Positions 8,869-16,428 of a DNA stretch of 64,000 bases are shown here, piece after piece (position 1 is the first letter of the stretch; every line of letters starts with the position of its first letter). The stretch is from FEN-1139 sp964396375. GTDB lineage: Bacteria; Myxococcota_A; Polyangia; Polyangiales; Polyangiaceae. The position numbers and the translations under genes were made by a program. The notes beneath the pieces are model-generated. The model had not been told where the DNA came from, made no database searches, and was given only the letters and a program-made list of their open reading frames with translations. The stretch spans positions 1-64,000 of the forward strand of contig CAYNEY010000008.1 of the NCBI GenBank assembly GCA_964396375.1, given 5' to 3'.

Positions 8869-9834
8869 GTGTCGTCGCCCTCTCCCCTCAAAACCCTTGA
8901 TTTTCGAGCAATCCGTGCCCTCTTCGAGCTCCCACTCTTCCCGCTGATCGACCGCGCGCGGAGTGTCCACCTCGCCCATCACCCCAAAAATACGCTCCAG
9001 CTCTGCACGCTGCTCAGCATCAAGACGGGGGGCTGCTCCGAGGACTGTGGCTATTGCGCACAGTCTTCCCGCCACCAGAAGAGCCCCGTCGAGCCCCAAC
9101 GCATGCTGGACGTAGAGGGCGTGCTGGCAGCCGCACGGCGCGCCAAAAACAATGGGGCCACCCGCTTCTGCATGGGGGCCGCCTGGCGCGGCGTAAAGGA
9201 TGGGCCCGCCTTCGAGCGCGTGCTCGAGATGGTCCGAGGGGTCAAGGCCGAAGGACTCGAGGCCTGCGTCACGCTCGGCATGCTCACCGCCGAGCAGGCG
9301 GAGCAGCTCAAACAGGCAGGGCTCGACTCCTACAACCACAACCTCGACACGTCGCGGGAGTTCTACCCGAACGTGGTGACCACCCGTACCTACGATCAGC
9401 GGCTGGAAACCCTCCGCGCGGTACGCAGCGCGGGGATCGACGTCTGCTGCGGCGGCATCATCGGAATGGGTGAGTCGCTGGACGACCGGTGCCGTTTCCT
9501 CCTCGAGCTCGCACACCTCGATCCCCCACCCGAGAGCATTCCCATCAACAGCCTGGTCGCCATCGCGGGCACCCCCCTCGAGAACCAGCCCAGGCTCGAT
9601 CCGCTGGAGGTCGTGCGCATGATCGCGGTGACCCGCATCTGCTGTCCGTCATCCTTGGTCCGCTTGGCAGCTGGACGCAAGCAGCTGGGCCGTGAGGGCC
9701 AAATCATGTGCCTGTACGCTGGCGCAAACAGCATCTTCTACGGAGACCAGCTGCTCACCACACCCAACCCGGAGCCAGGCAGCGACCAAGAACTCTTGGC
9801 GGTGACCGGCCTGGTCCCCCTCGCACCCCGCTGA
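8869..9834 (+). CDS. bioB: Biotin synthase (radical SAM)
   Basis: About 321 residues from GTG 8869; an upstream ATG at 8824 is in frame, but the homologous region begins after 8869. It inserts sulfur into dethiobiotin to make biotin, using a radical-SAM [4Fe-4S] and an auxiliary [2Fe-2S] cluster. The radical-SAM CxxxCxxC is visible as CSEDCGYC, followed by 'AQSSRH'. The family segments 'SYNHNLDTSREFY', 'CCGGIIGMGE' and 'AGANSIFYGDQLLTT' are all intact, including the conserved Arg of the [2Fe-2S] site region ('VRLAAGRKQ'). It follows the sulfate importer in the same direction, with no other bio gene in the window. Confidence 0.96.
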   Translation: MSSPSPLKTLDFRAIRALFELPLFPLIDRARSVHLAHHPKNTLQLCTLLSIKTGGCSEDCGYCAQSSRHQKSPVEPQRMLDVEGVLAAARRAKNNGATRFCMGAAWRGVKDGPAFERVLEMVRGVKAEGLEACVTLGMLTAEQAEQLKQAGLDSYNHNLDTSREFYPNVVTTRTYDQRLETLRAVRSAGIDVCCGGIIGMGESLDDRCRFLLELAHLDPPPESIPINSLVAIAGTPLENQPRLDPLEVVRMIAVTRICCPSSLVRLAAGRKQLGREGQIMCLYAGANSIFYGDQLLTTPNPEPGSDQELLAVTGLVPLAPR

Positions 9835-9861
9835 GAGAAACCACAGCGCGTCCGCCTTCGG

Positions 9862-10509
9862 TCAGCGAGCACCGTAGGTCATGACCAGATAGGCGAGCAC
9901 CGGCGTCCTGCCGGGATTTCTGTAGACGTGGGGTTGATCGGCAACGAAGAAAGCCGAGTCCCCAACCTCCAAGGTCACGGTGTGCCCGCCGAGAGACACC
10001 TCGAGGACTCCGGTCACCACCACGATATTCTCGGTGGTAGCCGTGGCGTGGGCGTCCGCCTCTTCGGTGCCGAGGGCCGCCAGCCGAAGCTCGTAAAACT
10101 CCACGTTTCTTGGCCGATCGAGGGGAAAGAGCGCCCGGGTGCTGAACTTTCCGTCGGCTGAGGTGAGAATGTGGGAACGCGCGGCGCGTTGAACGATGGG
10201 TTGCGCGGGGCTCTCCCCGCCGAGCAGCGCCGAGAACGGAACCCCGAGAGCAGTCGCGATCTTCCAGAGTACGGTCACGGTCGGCGCGCTGCGCCCGAGC
10301 TCGATCTGGCTCAGCATGGCCCGGCTCACCTGCGACTTGGTGGCGAGCTGGTCCATGGATAAACCGTTTTCCGTGCGCAGTTTGCGGAGGGTGGCTCCGA
10401 GGGCGGGGAGATGAGCCTCGGTGCCCGAGCTCGGCGCACCGGGCAGAGCTTTGGTTTTCGAGGGGATGCGCCGCGAGGAGGAGGCGGACGGCGTTGGGTG
10501 ACGAGCCAC
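9862..10509 (-). CDS. XRE-family transcriptional regulator with C-terminal cupin
   Basis: 215 residues from a GTG at 10509; the start is uncertain because the Shine-Dalgarno abuts it and the first ~35 residues are low complexity. An XRE helix-turn-helix occupies about residues 35-95 ('MDQLATKSQVSRAMLSQIE' spans HTH helices 2-3), followed by a single cupin domain (about 140-212, 'ENIVVVTGVLEVSLGGH' and 'DQPHVYRNPG'). This layout is typical of one-component regulators that sense a small metabolite through the cupin. It lies 30 bases downstream of mnmA and is convergent with bioB. The ligand is unknown. Confidence 0.88.
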   Translation of the reverse strand: MARHPTPSASSSRRIPSKTKALPGAPSSGTEAHLPALGATLRKLRTENGLSMDQLATKSQVSRAMLSQIELGRSAPTVTVLWKIATALGVPFSALLGGESPAQPIVQRAARSHILTSADGKFSTRALFPLDRPRNVEFYELRLAALGTEEADAHATATTENIVVVTGVLEVSLGGHTVTLEVGDSAFFVADQPHVYRNPGRTPVLAYLVMTYGAR

Positions 10510-10539
10510 CCCTCCATCATCATGGTCCGTGGCTCGGGG

Positions 10540-11685
10540 TCAAGCACCGTCTTCGCGGTCATCGCATGGGGCCGATGCCGCTCGGCCACCACTCGGCTCC
10601 TCGATCCACCCCCGTCCCAGCACACGTTCGCCGTCGTAGAAGACCGCAGCCTGCCCAGGCGCCACCGCCCGCACCGGGATCGAGAAGTTTACCTCGACCA
10701 CCCCCGACGCCTTCTGAACCAGCGCGGCCGGCGCCGGCGTCTGGTGAGCACGCACCTGCACGAGACAGGGGCGCGGGTGCTCATCGAGGGGCTCGGCGAG
10801 CCAATGCACCTCGCTCGCCACGAGGCGAGTCGAGAGTAGCGACGTCGGATCGTGACTCACGTGCACGGTGTCGTCGAGCACCGAGAGCCGTGTCACGAAG
10901 CGTGGACCACGGGTGGACGGCGGGAGCCCCTTTCTTTGACCGATGGTGTAGAGGTGCAGCCCCTGGTGCTCACCAAGGACCTGTCCGTGTTCGTCCACGA
11001 AAGCTCCGATCCGGCGCGAGCCCGAGAAGCGCGAGCGAAGCGTCTCCGCGAACGACTCTCCCTGGCCCACCAGACAGGCGTCCTGACTCTCCCGGGTCTC
11101 GGCGGTGTGAAGGCCGAGGGCGGCAGCATGCTCGCGCACCTGTGGTTTTGTGAGCTCCCCGAGCGGAAACCGGACGAACCTCAGCTGCTCACAGGTGAGC
11201 CCCGCCAAGAAATAGGACTGATCCTTCCGCTGATCCTGTCCCCGAAGCAGCCTCGGAACCCCCAGAGGATCGGTGAACAATCGAGCGTAATGGCCAGTCG
11301 CCAAACAGCTCGCACCGAGCGCCTTCGACCACTCGAGCAGAAGGCCAAACTTGATTTTCTCGTTACAGAGCAGGCACGGACTCGGAGTGCGCCCGTGTTC
11401 ATAGTCGCGCCACGCAGGCCGAAGGACCTGCTCTGCAAAATGGCGGGTGGCGTCGAGAACGTAGTGGCGAAGGTTGAGCTGCGCGGACACCTCTCGCGCC
11501 CGCGCCACACCATCACTGCCGCAGCCGATACGGCTCTCACTCGAATCATCGCCATCCTGGAGTCGCAAGGTGACCCCAACCACCGTCGCTCCGCTGCCGA
11601 TCAGATGAGCTGCGGCCACACTGCTGTCCACGCCTCCACTCATGGCCACCACCACGAGTTCAGGCGTGGTCAAAGCTGCCCCCAC
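10540..11685 (-). CDS. mnmA: tRNA-specific 2-thiouridylase MnmA
   Basis: 381 residues from GTG 11685. It adenylates and thiolates U34 of Lys/Glu/Gln tRNAs using sulfur relayed from a cysteine desulfurase. The PP-loop is 'MSGGVDSSVAA'. The first catalytic cysteine is in 'PCLLCNEKIKFG' and the second in 'ESQDACLVG'. The tRNA-recognition segments 'ATGHYARL' and 'KDQSYFLAGL' are present, as is the C-terminal beta domain ('YTIGQRKGL'). Its start overlaps by 16 bases the 3' end of a cysteine desulfurase remnant, the kind of gene that normally supplies its sulfur. A functional desulfurase must therefore be encoded elsewhere. Confidence 0.95.
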   Translation of the reverse strand: MGAALTTPELVVVAMSGGVDSSVAAAHLIGSGATVVGVTLRLQDGDDSSESRIGCGSDGVARAREVSAQLNLRHYVLDATRHFAEQVLRPAWRDYEHGRTPSPCLLCNEKIKFGLLLEWSKALGASCLATGHYARLFTDPLGVPRLLRGQDQRKDQSYFLAGLTCEQLRFVRFPLGELTKPQVREHAAALGLHTAETRESQDACLVGQGESFAETLRSRFSGSRRIGAFVDEHGQVLGEHQGLHLYTIGQRKGLPPSTRGPRFVTRLSVLDDTVHVSHDPTSLLSTRLVASEVHWLAEPLDEHPRPCLVQVRAHQTPAPAALVQKASGVVEVNFSIPVRAVAPGQAAVFYDGERVLGRGWIEEPSGGRAASAPCDDREDGA

Positions 11686-12053
11686 GGTTCCGGAATCAGC
11701 GTCGCCACCCCGAAAACCACTCGGCCCAGCTCCATCTGGTTGGTGTCCCGCCCGAACGAGAAGCGCAGGCTCAGCCTGGCCTTGCCCTCGTCCCTACCCA
11801 TGGCCAAAAGAGCCTGGGACGGCTCGTCGTTCGTGGTGCTGCCGGCAGCCCCCTTCAAGGCGACGATCCCGAGCAGATCGAGCCATGGCAACAGAAGCCA
11901 GCTCTCGAGCTGAGCAAACGTGACGTTCGAAGTGTTGCAGAGATGAAGACTCGAAGCATGGCCATGCTCCCGAGTCAGCCAGGGGTGCATGGCAACGAGG
12001 ACCTCCGGCGCGAGCAAAATGGCGGCATTGGGGTCGAGGTAGAAGGTGTTCAT
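11670..12053 (-). pseudogene. Internally deleted cysteine desulfurase (NifS/IscS) remnant
   Basis: An open 127-codon frame from ATG 12053. Residues 1-37 match the NifS N-terminus ('YLDPNAAILLAPEVLVAM', then 'HASSLH'). The next residues jump directly to the NifS C-terminal region: 'NTSNVTF', a segment aligned with the active-site loop but reading GAAGSTTNDEPS instead of a cysteine-containing SGSACxSGSLEPS, then 'LRFSFGRDTNQMEL'. Full-length family members are ~390-400 residues, so roughly 270 internal residues are gone, including the PLP-binding lysine and the cofactor pocket. Desulfurase activity is impossible. It overlaps mnmA by 16 bases. It is either a decaying gene or a retained fragment with a new role. 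Confidence 0.8.
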
Positions 12054-12207
12054 GACGGGACCGGCTCGAGTCGACCGGCTCTCGGCCGTCGCCAGGCTTT
12101 GACCATAGCGATCCGTTGAGCCGAGTCAATGCCATGCGAAGCGCAGCGCCACACTTCGCGTTCCCAGCGTGAGGGCTCGCGCCTCCGCAGCAAACACCCG
12201 GCATCAC

Positions 12208-13038
12208 TCACGACAGAAGCGCACCGAGGGCTCTCGGTAGGTTGAACCCACGCACCAAGCTCACGAACAGAACGACTGCACCCACGAACACCGCGTCGCG
12301 GGGCGCGAAGCGCCGCGTCGAGCCCGGGCCGAGCGCACCCTCGAAGCCGCGCGCCAGCATCGCAGTGTGGATCCGCTCGGCACGCGCCACTGAGCGCACG
12401 AGGAGGCTGCCCAGCATCGACCCCGCGATGCTCAAGCTCGGACGCGAGAGAGAGGGAGCGCGGGCCTGATGGGCGCGCAGCATCCGTTCTGCCTCGTTAC
12501 CGAGGACGAAGATGTAGCGGTAGAGTAAGAGCAGCTGCGTCGCAAGGATCCTCGGAAGCCCCAGCCGACCGAGAGCGTTGGCCAGCGCATCGATCCCGGT
12601 GGTGGCCACGATCAGCAATACCGCCGAGACTCCGAGCACGAAGCGCATCACCACACTAAAAAACGAGATCCATCCGGCGGAGAGGGTCAATGGCCCCAGC
12701 ACCACCTCCGGCGTCCTCTGAAACACCGGATTCCAGATGGCCACGAACAGGGCGAAGGGAGCGGTGAAGAGAAGCCGGGTGCCGAGCAATCCGAGTGGCA
12801 CGTCTCCGAACACCACCCCGAGCACGACCAGAAGGGCGAGTGGCAACGGCGCGACGAGCTCGGTCGGAGCGTACGACATCAGCACGATCAAAAAAGCGAT
12901 CAGAGCGATCACTTTGGCGCGCGCCTCCACGCGTCCAAGCGGAGAGTCATGGCGAGCAAGCTCGTCGAGACGAGTGACCTGGGAGAGGGCGCGATCAAAG
13001 GCTCGGCTCACCCCCCGAGCGTGGCACAGGGCCACCAC
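12208..13038 (-). CDS. cbiQ: Energy-coupling factor transporter T component, CbiQ-like
   Basis: 276 residues from GTG 13038 with AGGAG six bases upstream. A membrane protein with about five to six helices between residues 40 and 270. The cytoplasmic EcfT signature with small residues and arginine is seen as 'HTAMLARGFEGAL' (about 223-235), with the preceding 'RAHQARAP' coupling helix. It joins a substrate-capture protein (CbiM, encoded at 15360) to ATPases of the CbiO type. No CbiO gene lies in this window. It reads toward the desulfurase remnant and mnmA, 154 bases downstream. Confidence 0.88.
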   Translation of the reverse strand: MVALCHARGVSRAFDRALSQVTRLDELARHDSPLGRVEARAKVIALIAFLIVLMSYAPTELVAPLPLALLVVLGVVFGDVPLGLLGTRLLFTAPFALFVAIWNPVFQRTPEVVLGPLTLSAGWISFFSVVMRFVLGVSAVLLIVATTGIDALANALGRLGLPRILATQLLLLYRYIFVLGNEAERMLRAHQARAPSLSRPSLSIAGSMLGSLLVRSVARAERIHTAMLARGFEGALGPGSTRRFAPRDAVFVGAVVLFVSLVRGFNLPRALGALLS

Positions 13039-13242
13039 GGCGGGCTCCTGTCTGAGCTAGTCCGAAGGGCCTGGGACACCAAACAGAACAGCCGGCCCAT
13101 CCTCCTCGGTGCTTGGGCTAAGTGCCGATCCTTGATGGCGCTGGTCCTGCGATTGGCCTCATTCGGTGACAGACTCGAAATCGCAACTCCCCAGAGGAGT
13201 CATTGCGGATGAAGTCCGAGCGCACTAAAAAAGGGCACTTCT

Positions 13243-15222
13243 ATGAATGCCTCGGCCCTCCTGCGTTGCCAGAGCCTGCTCTCCACCATCGTTTTCCTGG
13301 TTGCGGGCTGTGGGGGTAGCGGCGACGGTGCCACGAAGCCCACGGGATCCAGCGCCGGTTCCTCCGGGGAAGCGGGCGTTGCCCGGGCAGGCTCCTCCCA
13401 GGGGACGGAGGCCGGACAGGCTGGCACCACAACGGTGGAAGAGGGCGGCGCGGATGGTCAGGGAGGCCTTGAAACGGGCGGCGAGATCGGCCTCGGTGGC
13501 GAGACGGGTCTCGGTGGCGAGATCGGCCTCGGTGGCGAGACGGGCCTCGGCGGCGAAACGGGCCTCGGTGGCGAGACGGGCCTCGGTGGCGAGCTCAACC
13601 GTGGGGGAGAAGCAGGCACGAGCGCACAAGCAGGGGCGGCCGGTGCCGACTTCGGCGGGGGTGGGACGAGTGGTGCAACGGGACAGGCCGTAGGTGGCGA
13701 ACTCGGAAGTGGCGGTACGGCGGGTAGCACCGCGAGCGCCGAGGGTGGCTCCGGTGGACGTCCCGCGTGCGAACCGAGCGTCGTGCCCCGCGTCGCGTGG
13801 ACCTACGCGGTGGGTGCCTTCCCGGGCACACCGACCGTGGGCTCGAACGGCACGCTGTACCTGTCGCCAAGCGGTGAAAACACCCTGCTTGCGCTGTCCC
13901 CAGGGAGCGACGTCCCGCTTTGGACGTACACCGCGACCAGCCCAGTGCTGAAGGTCTCTGAGGGGACGGATGGGACAATTTTCCTCCCGACCGACGGCAG
14001 CGGTCTGATTGCGCTCGATCCCGTGACGGGCGAGGAGCTCTGGACCAATACCGATTTCGGTGAGGTCACGACGCCGGCGGTCAGTGCCATGAGCGGCCTT
14101 TTGTACCTGGTCGCCGGGAACAACTTGGTGGGAGTGCAGGCGAGCGATGGCACGACATTATACGCTGTGACCCTCGACATCATGGGCGGGAGCGCCCCGG
14201 TGCTGAACCTCGCGGAGACACAGCTCACCCTGGCGGTGTTCTCGGCCAGTATGGTCGAGCAGGTGAGGGCCTACGAGCCCACCCACGCCGGGTTGCTCTG
14301 GTCCCACGACTTCGATGATGGGACATCGGTGGGGAGACCCCCTGCCATCGATCCAGGTGGCAACGCTTACTACACGTCGAGTGCGGGACTGGTAGCCGCG
14401 CTCGACTTCGAAAGCGGTGAGGAGCTCTGGTCGTACGACACGGGAACCTTCGGCATGACGGGGATGTCCCCTGCGCTGGGTCAGGATTCGGTGGTGTTCG
14501 TGGCTCGCGAGGGGACGCTCCGTTGTCTCGATCAGAGAACTGGCAGCCTACTTTGGGATGGCTTCTACGGCGAGTCCACTCCTGCCGTGGGAACCGACGG
14601 CTTCGTGTACTCTCCGAACGACCAGAGCCTTCACGCGGTCGATGCAGAAACCGGCTCCCTCGCTTGGTCCGTCACGACCGACGGATATGTGGGCTCCCCG
14701 GCACTCGGCCTCCATGAGATGGTCTTTCTGCCCTCTGGGGACGGCCATTTGTACGGGCTCTCGATCGCCGACAACGCCCGCGACAATCTGACCTGTGTGC
14801 CCTGCAGCCTCGGGTGCGCCTCGACCAGCACACTTGGGGAATGCCTCGGCGATGGCTCAGGGTATCTCGCGATCGGCAACTGCGGAGATGACCAACAGTG
14901 TGTCGATGGTGCCTGCGAGGACTGCGTCGAGAACGACCATCTGGGTTGTGGGGGCCAGGGTGTTTACTGGTTCGACAGCTGCGGGCGCCAGGGGAGCCTG
15001 GTCGAGGTTTGCGATGCGACCGAGGAGTGCAATAGCGGAGTCTGTGGCCCGCCGAGCACGACCTGCGAGTGCCGTTGCACCTGCACCTCGTGCAGCATGG
15101 ACGTTACCCGTACTTGCGTTGGAGACAGCCTGGGCTGCGAATCCTGTCAGTCAGTTTGCAGCTCCTCCTGTTCGAGCGGCTCCTGTGGCAGCCTGCTGTC
15201 GGCGAGTGGCTCCTGCGAGTAG
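13243..15222 (+). CDS. Cell-surface lipoprotein with Gly-rich stalk, PQQ-type propeller and Cys-rich tail
   Basis: 659 residues. The signal peptide ends in lipobox VAGC (Cys 23). Residues ~24-175 are Gly/Ala/Thr-rich, including six tandem GGE(T/I)GL units. Residues ~180-510 contain repeated blades of the PQQ-like/quinoprotein type, with motifs such as 'ALDPVTGEELW', 'ALDFESGEELW' and 'AVDAETGSLAW'. The last ~140 residues hold some 35-40 cysteines in EGF-like spacing. The layout is common for surface or exported lipoproteins of Polyangia; binding partner unknown. It stands alone between the divergent cbiQ and the downstream cbiM. PQQ binding itself is not implied, since many such propellers are structural. 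Confidence 0.85.
   Translation: MNASALLRCQSLLSTIVFLVAGCGGSGDGATKPTGSSAGSSGEAGVARAGSSQGTEAGQAGTTTVEEGGADGQGGLETGGEIGLGGETGLGGEIGLGGETGLGGETGLGGETGLGGELNRGGEAGTSAQAGAAGADFGGGGTSGATGQAVGGELGSGGTAGSTASAEGGSGGRPACEPSVVPRVAWTYAVGAFPGTPTVGSNGTLYLSPSGENTLLALSPGSDVPLWTYTATSPVLKVSEGTDGTIFLPTDGSGLIALDPVTGEELWTNTDFGEVTTPAVSAMSGLLYLVAGNNLVGVQASDGTTLYAVTLDIMGGSAPVLNLAETQLTLAVFSASMVEQVRAYEPTHAGLLWSHDFDDGTSVGRPPAIDPGGNAYYTSSAGLVAALDFESGEELWSYDTGTFGMTGMSPALGQDSVVFVAREGTLRCLDQRTGSLLWDGFYGESTPAVGTDGFVYSPNDQSLHAVDAETGSLAWSVTTDGYVGSPALGLHEMVFLPSGDGHLYGLSIADNARDNLTCVPCSLGCASTSTLGECLGDGSGYLAIGNCGDDQQCVDGACEDCVENDHLGCGGQGVYWFDSCGRQGSLVEVCDATEECNSGVCGPPSTTCECRCTCTSCSMDVTRTCVGDSLGCESCQSVCSSSCSSGSCGSLLSASGSCE
13480..13587 (+). 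repeat. 18-bp coding tandem repeat (six units)
   Basis: Six consecutive 18-bp units of the form GGCGAGACGGGCCTCGGT, with T/I and synonymous variants, plus a partial seventh encode GGE(T/I)GL hexapeptides in the stalk of the PQQ-type lipoprotein. The period is a multiple of three, so gain or loss of units keeps the frame and changes stalk length. Confidence 0.9.
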
Positions 15223-15270
15223 CCGCTCGGCCCATCGGCCACCTAAGGAAGGCAGCCAGCTGTCACCTCG

Positions 15271-15300
15271 GGTAGCACGACAATATAAGTTCGTGCTACC
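15271..15300 (+). promoter_or_regulatory. Perfect inverted repeat upstream of cbiM
   Basis: GGTAGCACGA (15271-15280) and TCGTGCTACC (15291-15300) form a perfect 10-bp inverted repeat around a 10-base AT-rich spacer, CAATATAAGT. It lies 60 bases before the cbiM ATG and 48 bases after the stop of the previous gene. The spacer contains a -10-like TATAAG, so a dimeric repressor site over a promoter is plausible. An RNA hairpin or terminator is the alternative, but no U-tract follows. Confidence 0.5.
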
Positions 15301-15359
15301 TGCCGTAGGCCAGCTGGAGATCCTCCCGTTGCGCTCAGCCCGTTCCAGGTCTTCACCCC

Positions 15360-16346
15360 ATGCACATGTCCGATGCTCTGGTCTCGCCGGCGGTCGGCGC
15401 TGTCGGTTGGGCAGCAGCTCTCGCCCTCGCCGGACACTCCGCACGCCACCTCGCGACCTCGCCCCAAACTACGCGCCCAGCCTTGATGGGTGTGCTCGGC
15501 GCGTTCGTGTTCGCGGGGCAGATGATCAACTTCGCGATCCCGGGGACCGGCTCCTCGGGACACATCGGTGGCGGTCTTCTGCTCGCGGTCCTGCTGGGTC
15601 CTCATGCGGGCTTCCTCGTGATGATGTCGATCCTCACCGTGCAGGCTCTAATCTTCGCCGATGGGGGACTGCTCGCGCTCGGCTGCAACGCGGTGAACTT
15701 GGGCTTCTTCGCTTGCTTCGTCGCCTATCCGTGGCTGATGCGGCCCTGGGTCAAGGGTTCTTCGTCCCGCCTGCGGCTCACCGTGGTGACGACCTTGGCC
15801 GTGACCGTGGGGCTTCAGATTGGAGCGTTGTTCGTGGTGCTGGAGACAGTGCTCTCCGGGATCTCGGAGCTGCCCTTCGCCACGTTCCTCACTTTCATGT
15901 CGCCCATCCACCTCGCGATCGGGTTGGTGGAGGGACTGATCACCGCCGGGATCCTCGGGTATCTCCTCCGGGTGAGACCGGAACTGGTGGAGGAGCCCTT
16001 GACGGAGCGCGGGGCCTCGCGCGGCCTCTTGCTCTCCTTCTCGCTCGCGACGGTGCTGGTCGGGGGAGCACTGAGCTGGTTTGCGTCGTCTCATCCGGAC
16101 GGTCTCGAGTGGTCCCTCGAAGCCACCACCCGAGGCGCCGAAGCCTCTGCCGGTGCTTCGGGACTCAGCCGTTGGCTCGCAAATCTTCAAGCCAACACCT
16201 CGCTCCTACCTGACTACTCGGTACCATCGGCGGCGTCGCCTGAGCTCGGCACCTCGGTGAGTGGTCTGGTCGGTGGAGCCGTCACGTTGCTGGCCATCGT
16301 GGGGCTCGGCCTCGGGCTCCAGAAGCTCCGAAAACGTGCGCGCTGA
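15360..16346 (+). CDS. cbiM: CbiM-type cobalt/nickel ECF importer subunit with CbiN-like C-terminal region
   Basis: 328 residues. The start is fixed by chemistry: CbiM/NikM coordinate the metal with the N-terminal amine and His2, and ATG 15360 gives Met-His ('MHMSDALVSPAVG'). About seven helices follow in residues 1-200 ('SSGHIGGGLLLAVLLGP' carries another metal-site His). The C-terminal part has a PDGLEW motif typical of the CbiN/NikN/PDGLE domain, flanked by two helices. This is therefore an MN-type fusion. Substrate is Co2+ or Ni2+; Ni2+ would suit the hydrogenase at 35-45 kb (inference). The T component is encoded on the other strand at 12208; the ATPase is missing locally. Confidence 0.9.
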   Translation: MHMSDALVSPAVGAVGWAAALALAGHSARHLATSPQTTRPALMGVLGAFVFAGQMINFAIPGTGSSGHIGGGLLLAVLLGPHAGFLVMMSILTVQALIFADGGLLALGCNAVNLGFFACFVAYPWLMRPWVKGSSSRLRLTVVTTLAVTVGLQIGALFVVLETVLSGISELPFATFLTFMSPIHLAIGLVEGLITAGILGYLLRVRPELVEEPLTERGASRGLLLSFSLATVLVGGALSWFASSHPDGLEWSLEATTRGAEASAGASGLSRWLANLQANTSLLPDYSVPSAASPELGTSVSGLVGGAVTLLAIVGLGLGLQKLRKRAR

Positions 16347-16428
16347 CCTTGGGCACGCCTCCCTGCTTGGATGAACCAGACAGGTTGTGCCAGCATGGTA
16401 GGTTGGTAGGCTCTTTCCGGAGAGTGTC

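Noticed and set aside
15229..15359. Cobalamin riboswitch before cbiM
   Set aside because: A weak B12-box-like GGCCAGCTGGAGATCC is present but the rest of the conserved core is missing, and the strong inverted repeat better explains the region.
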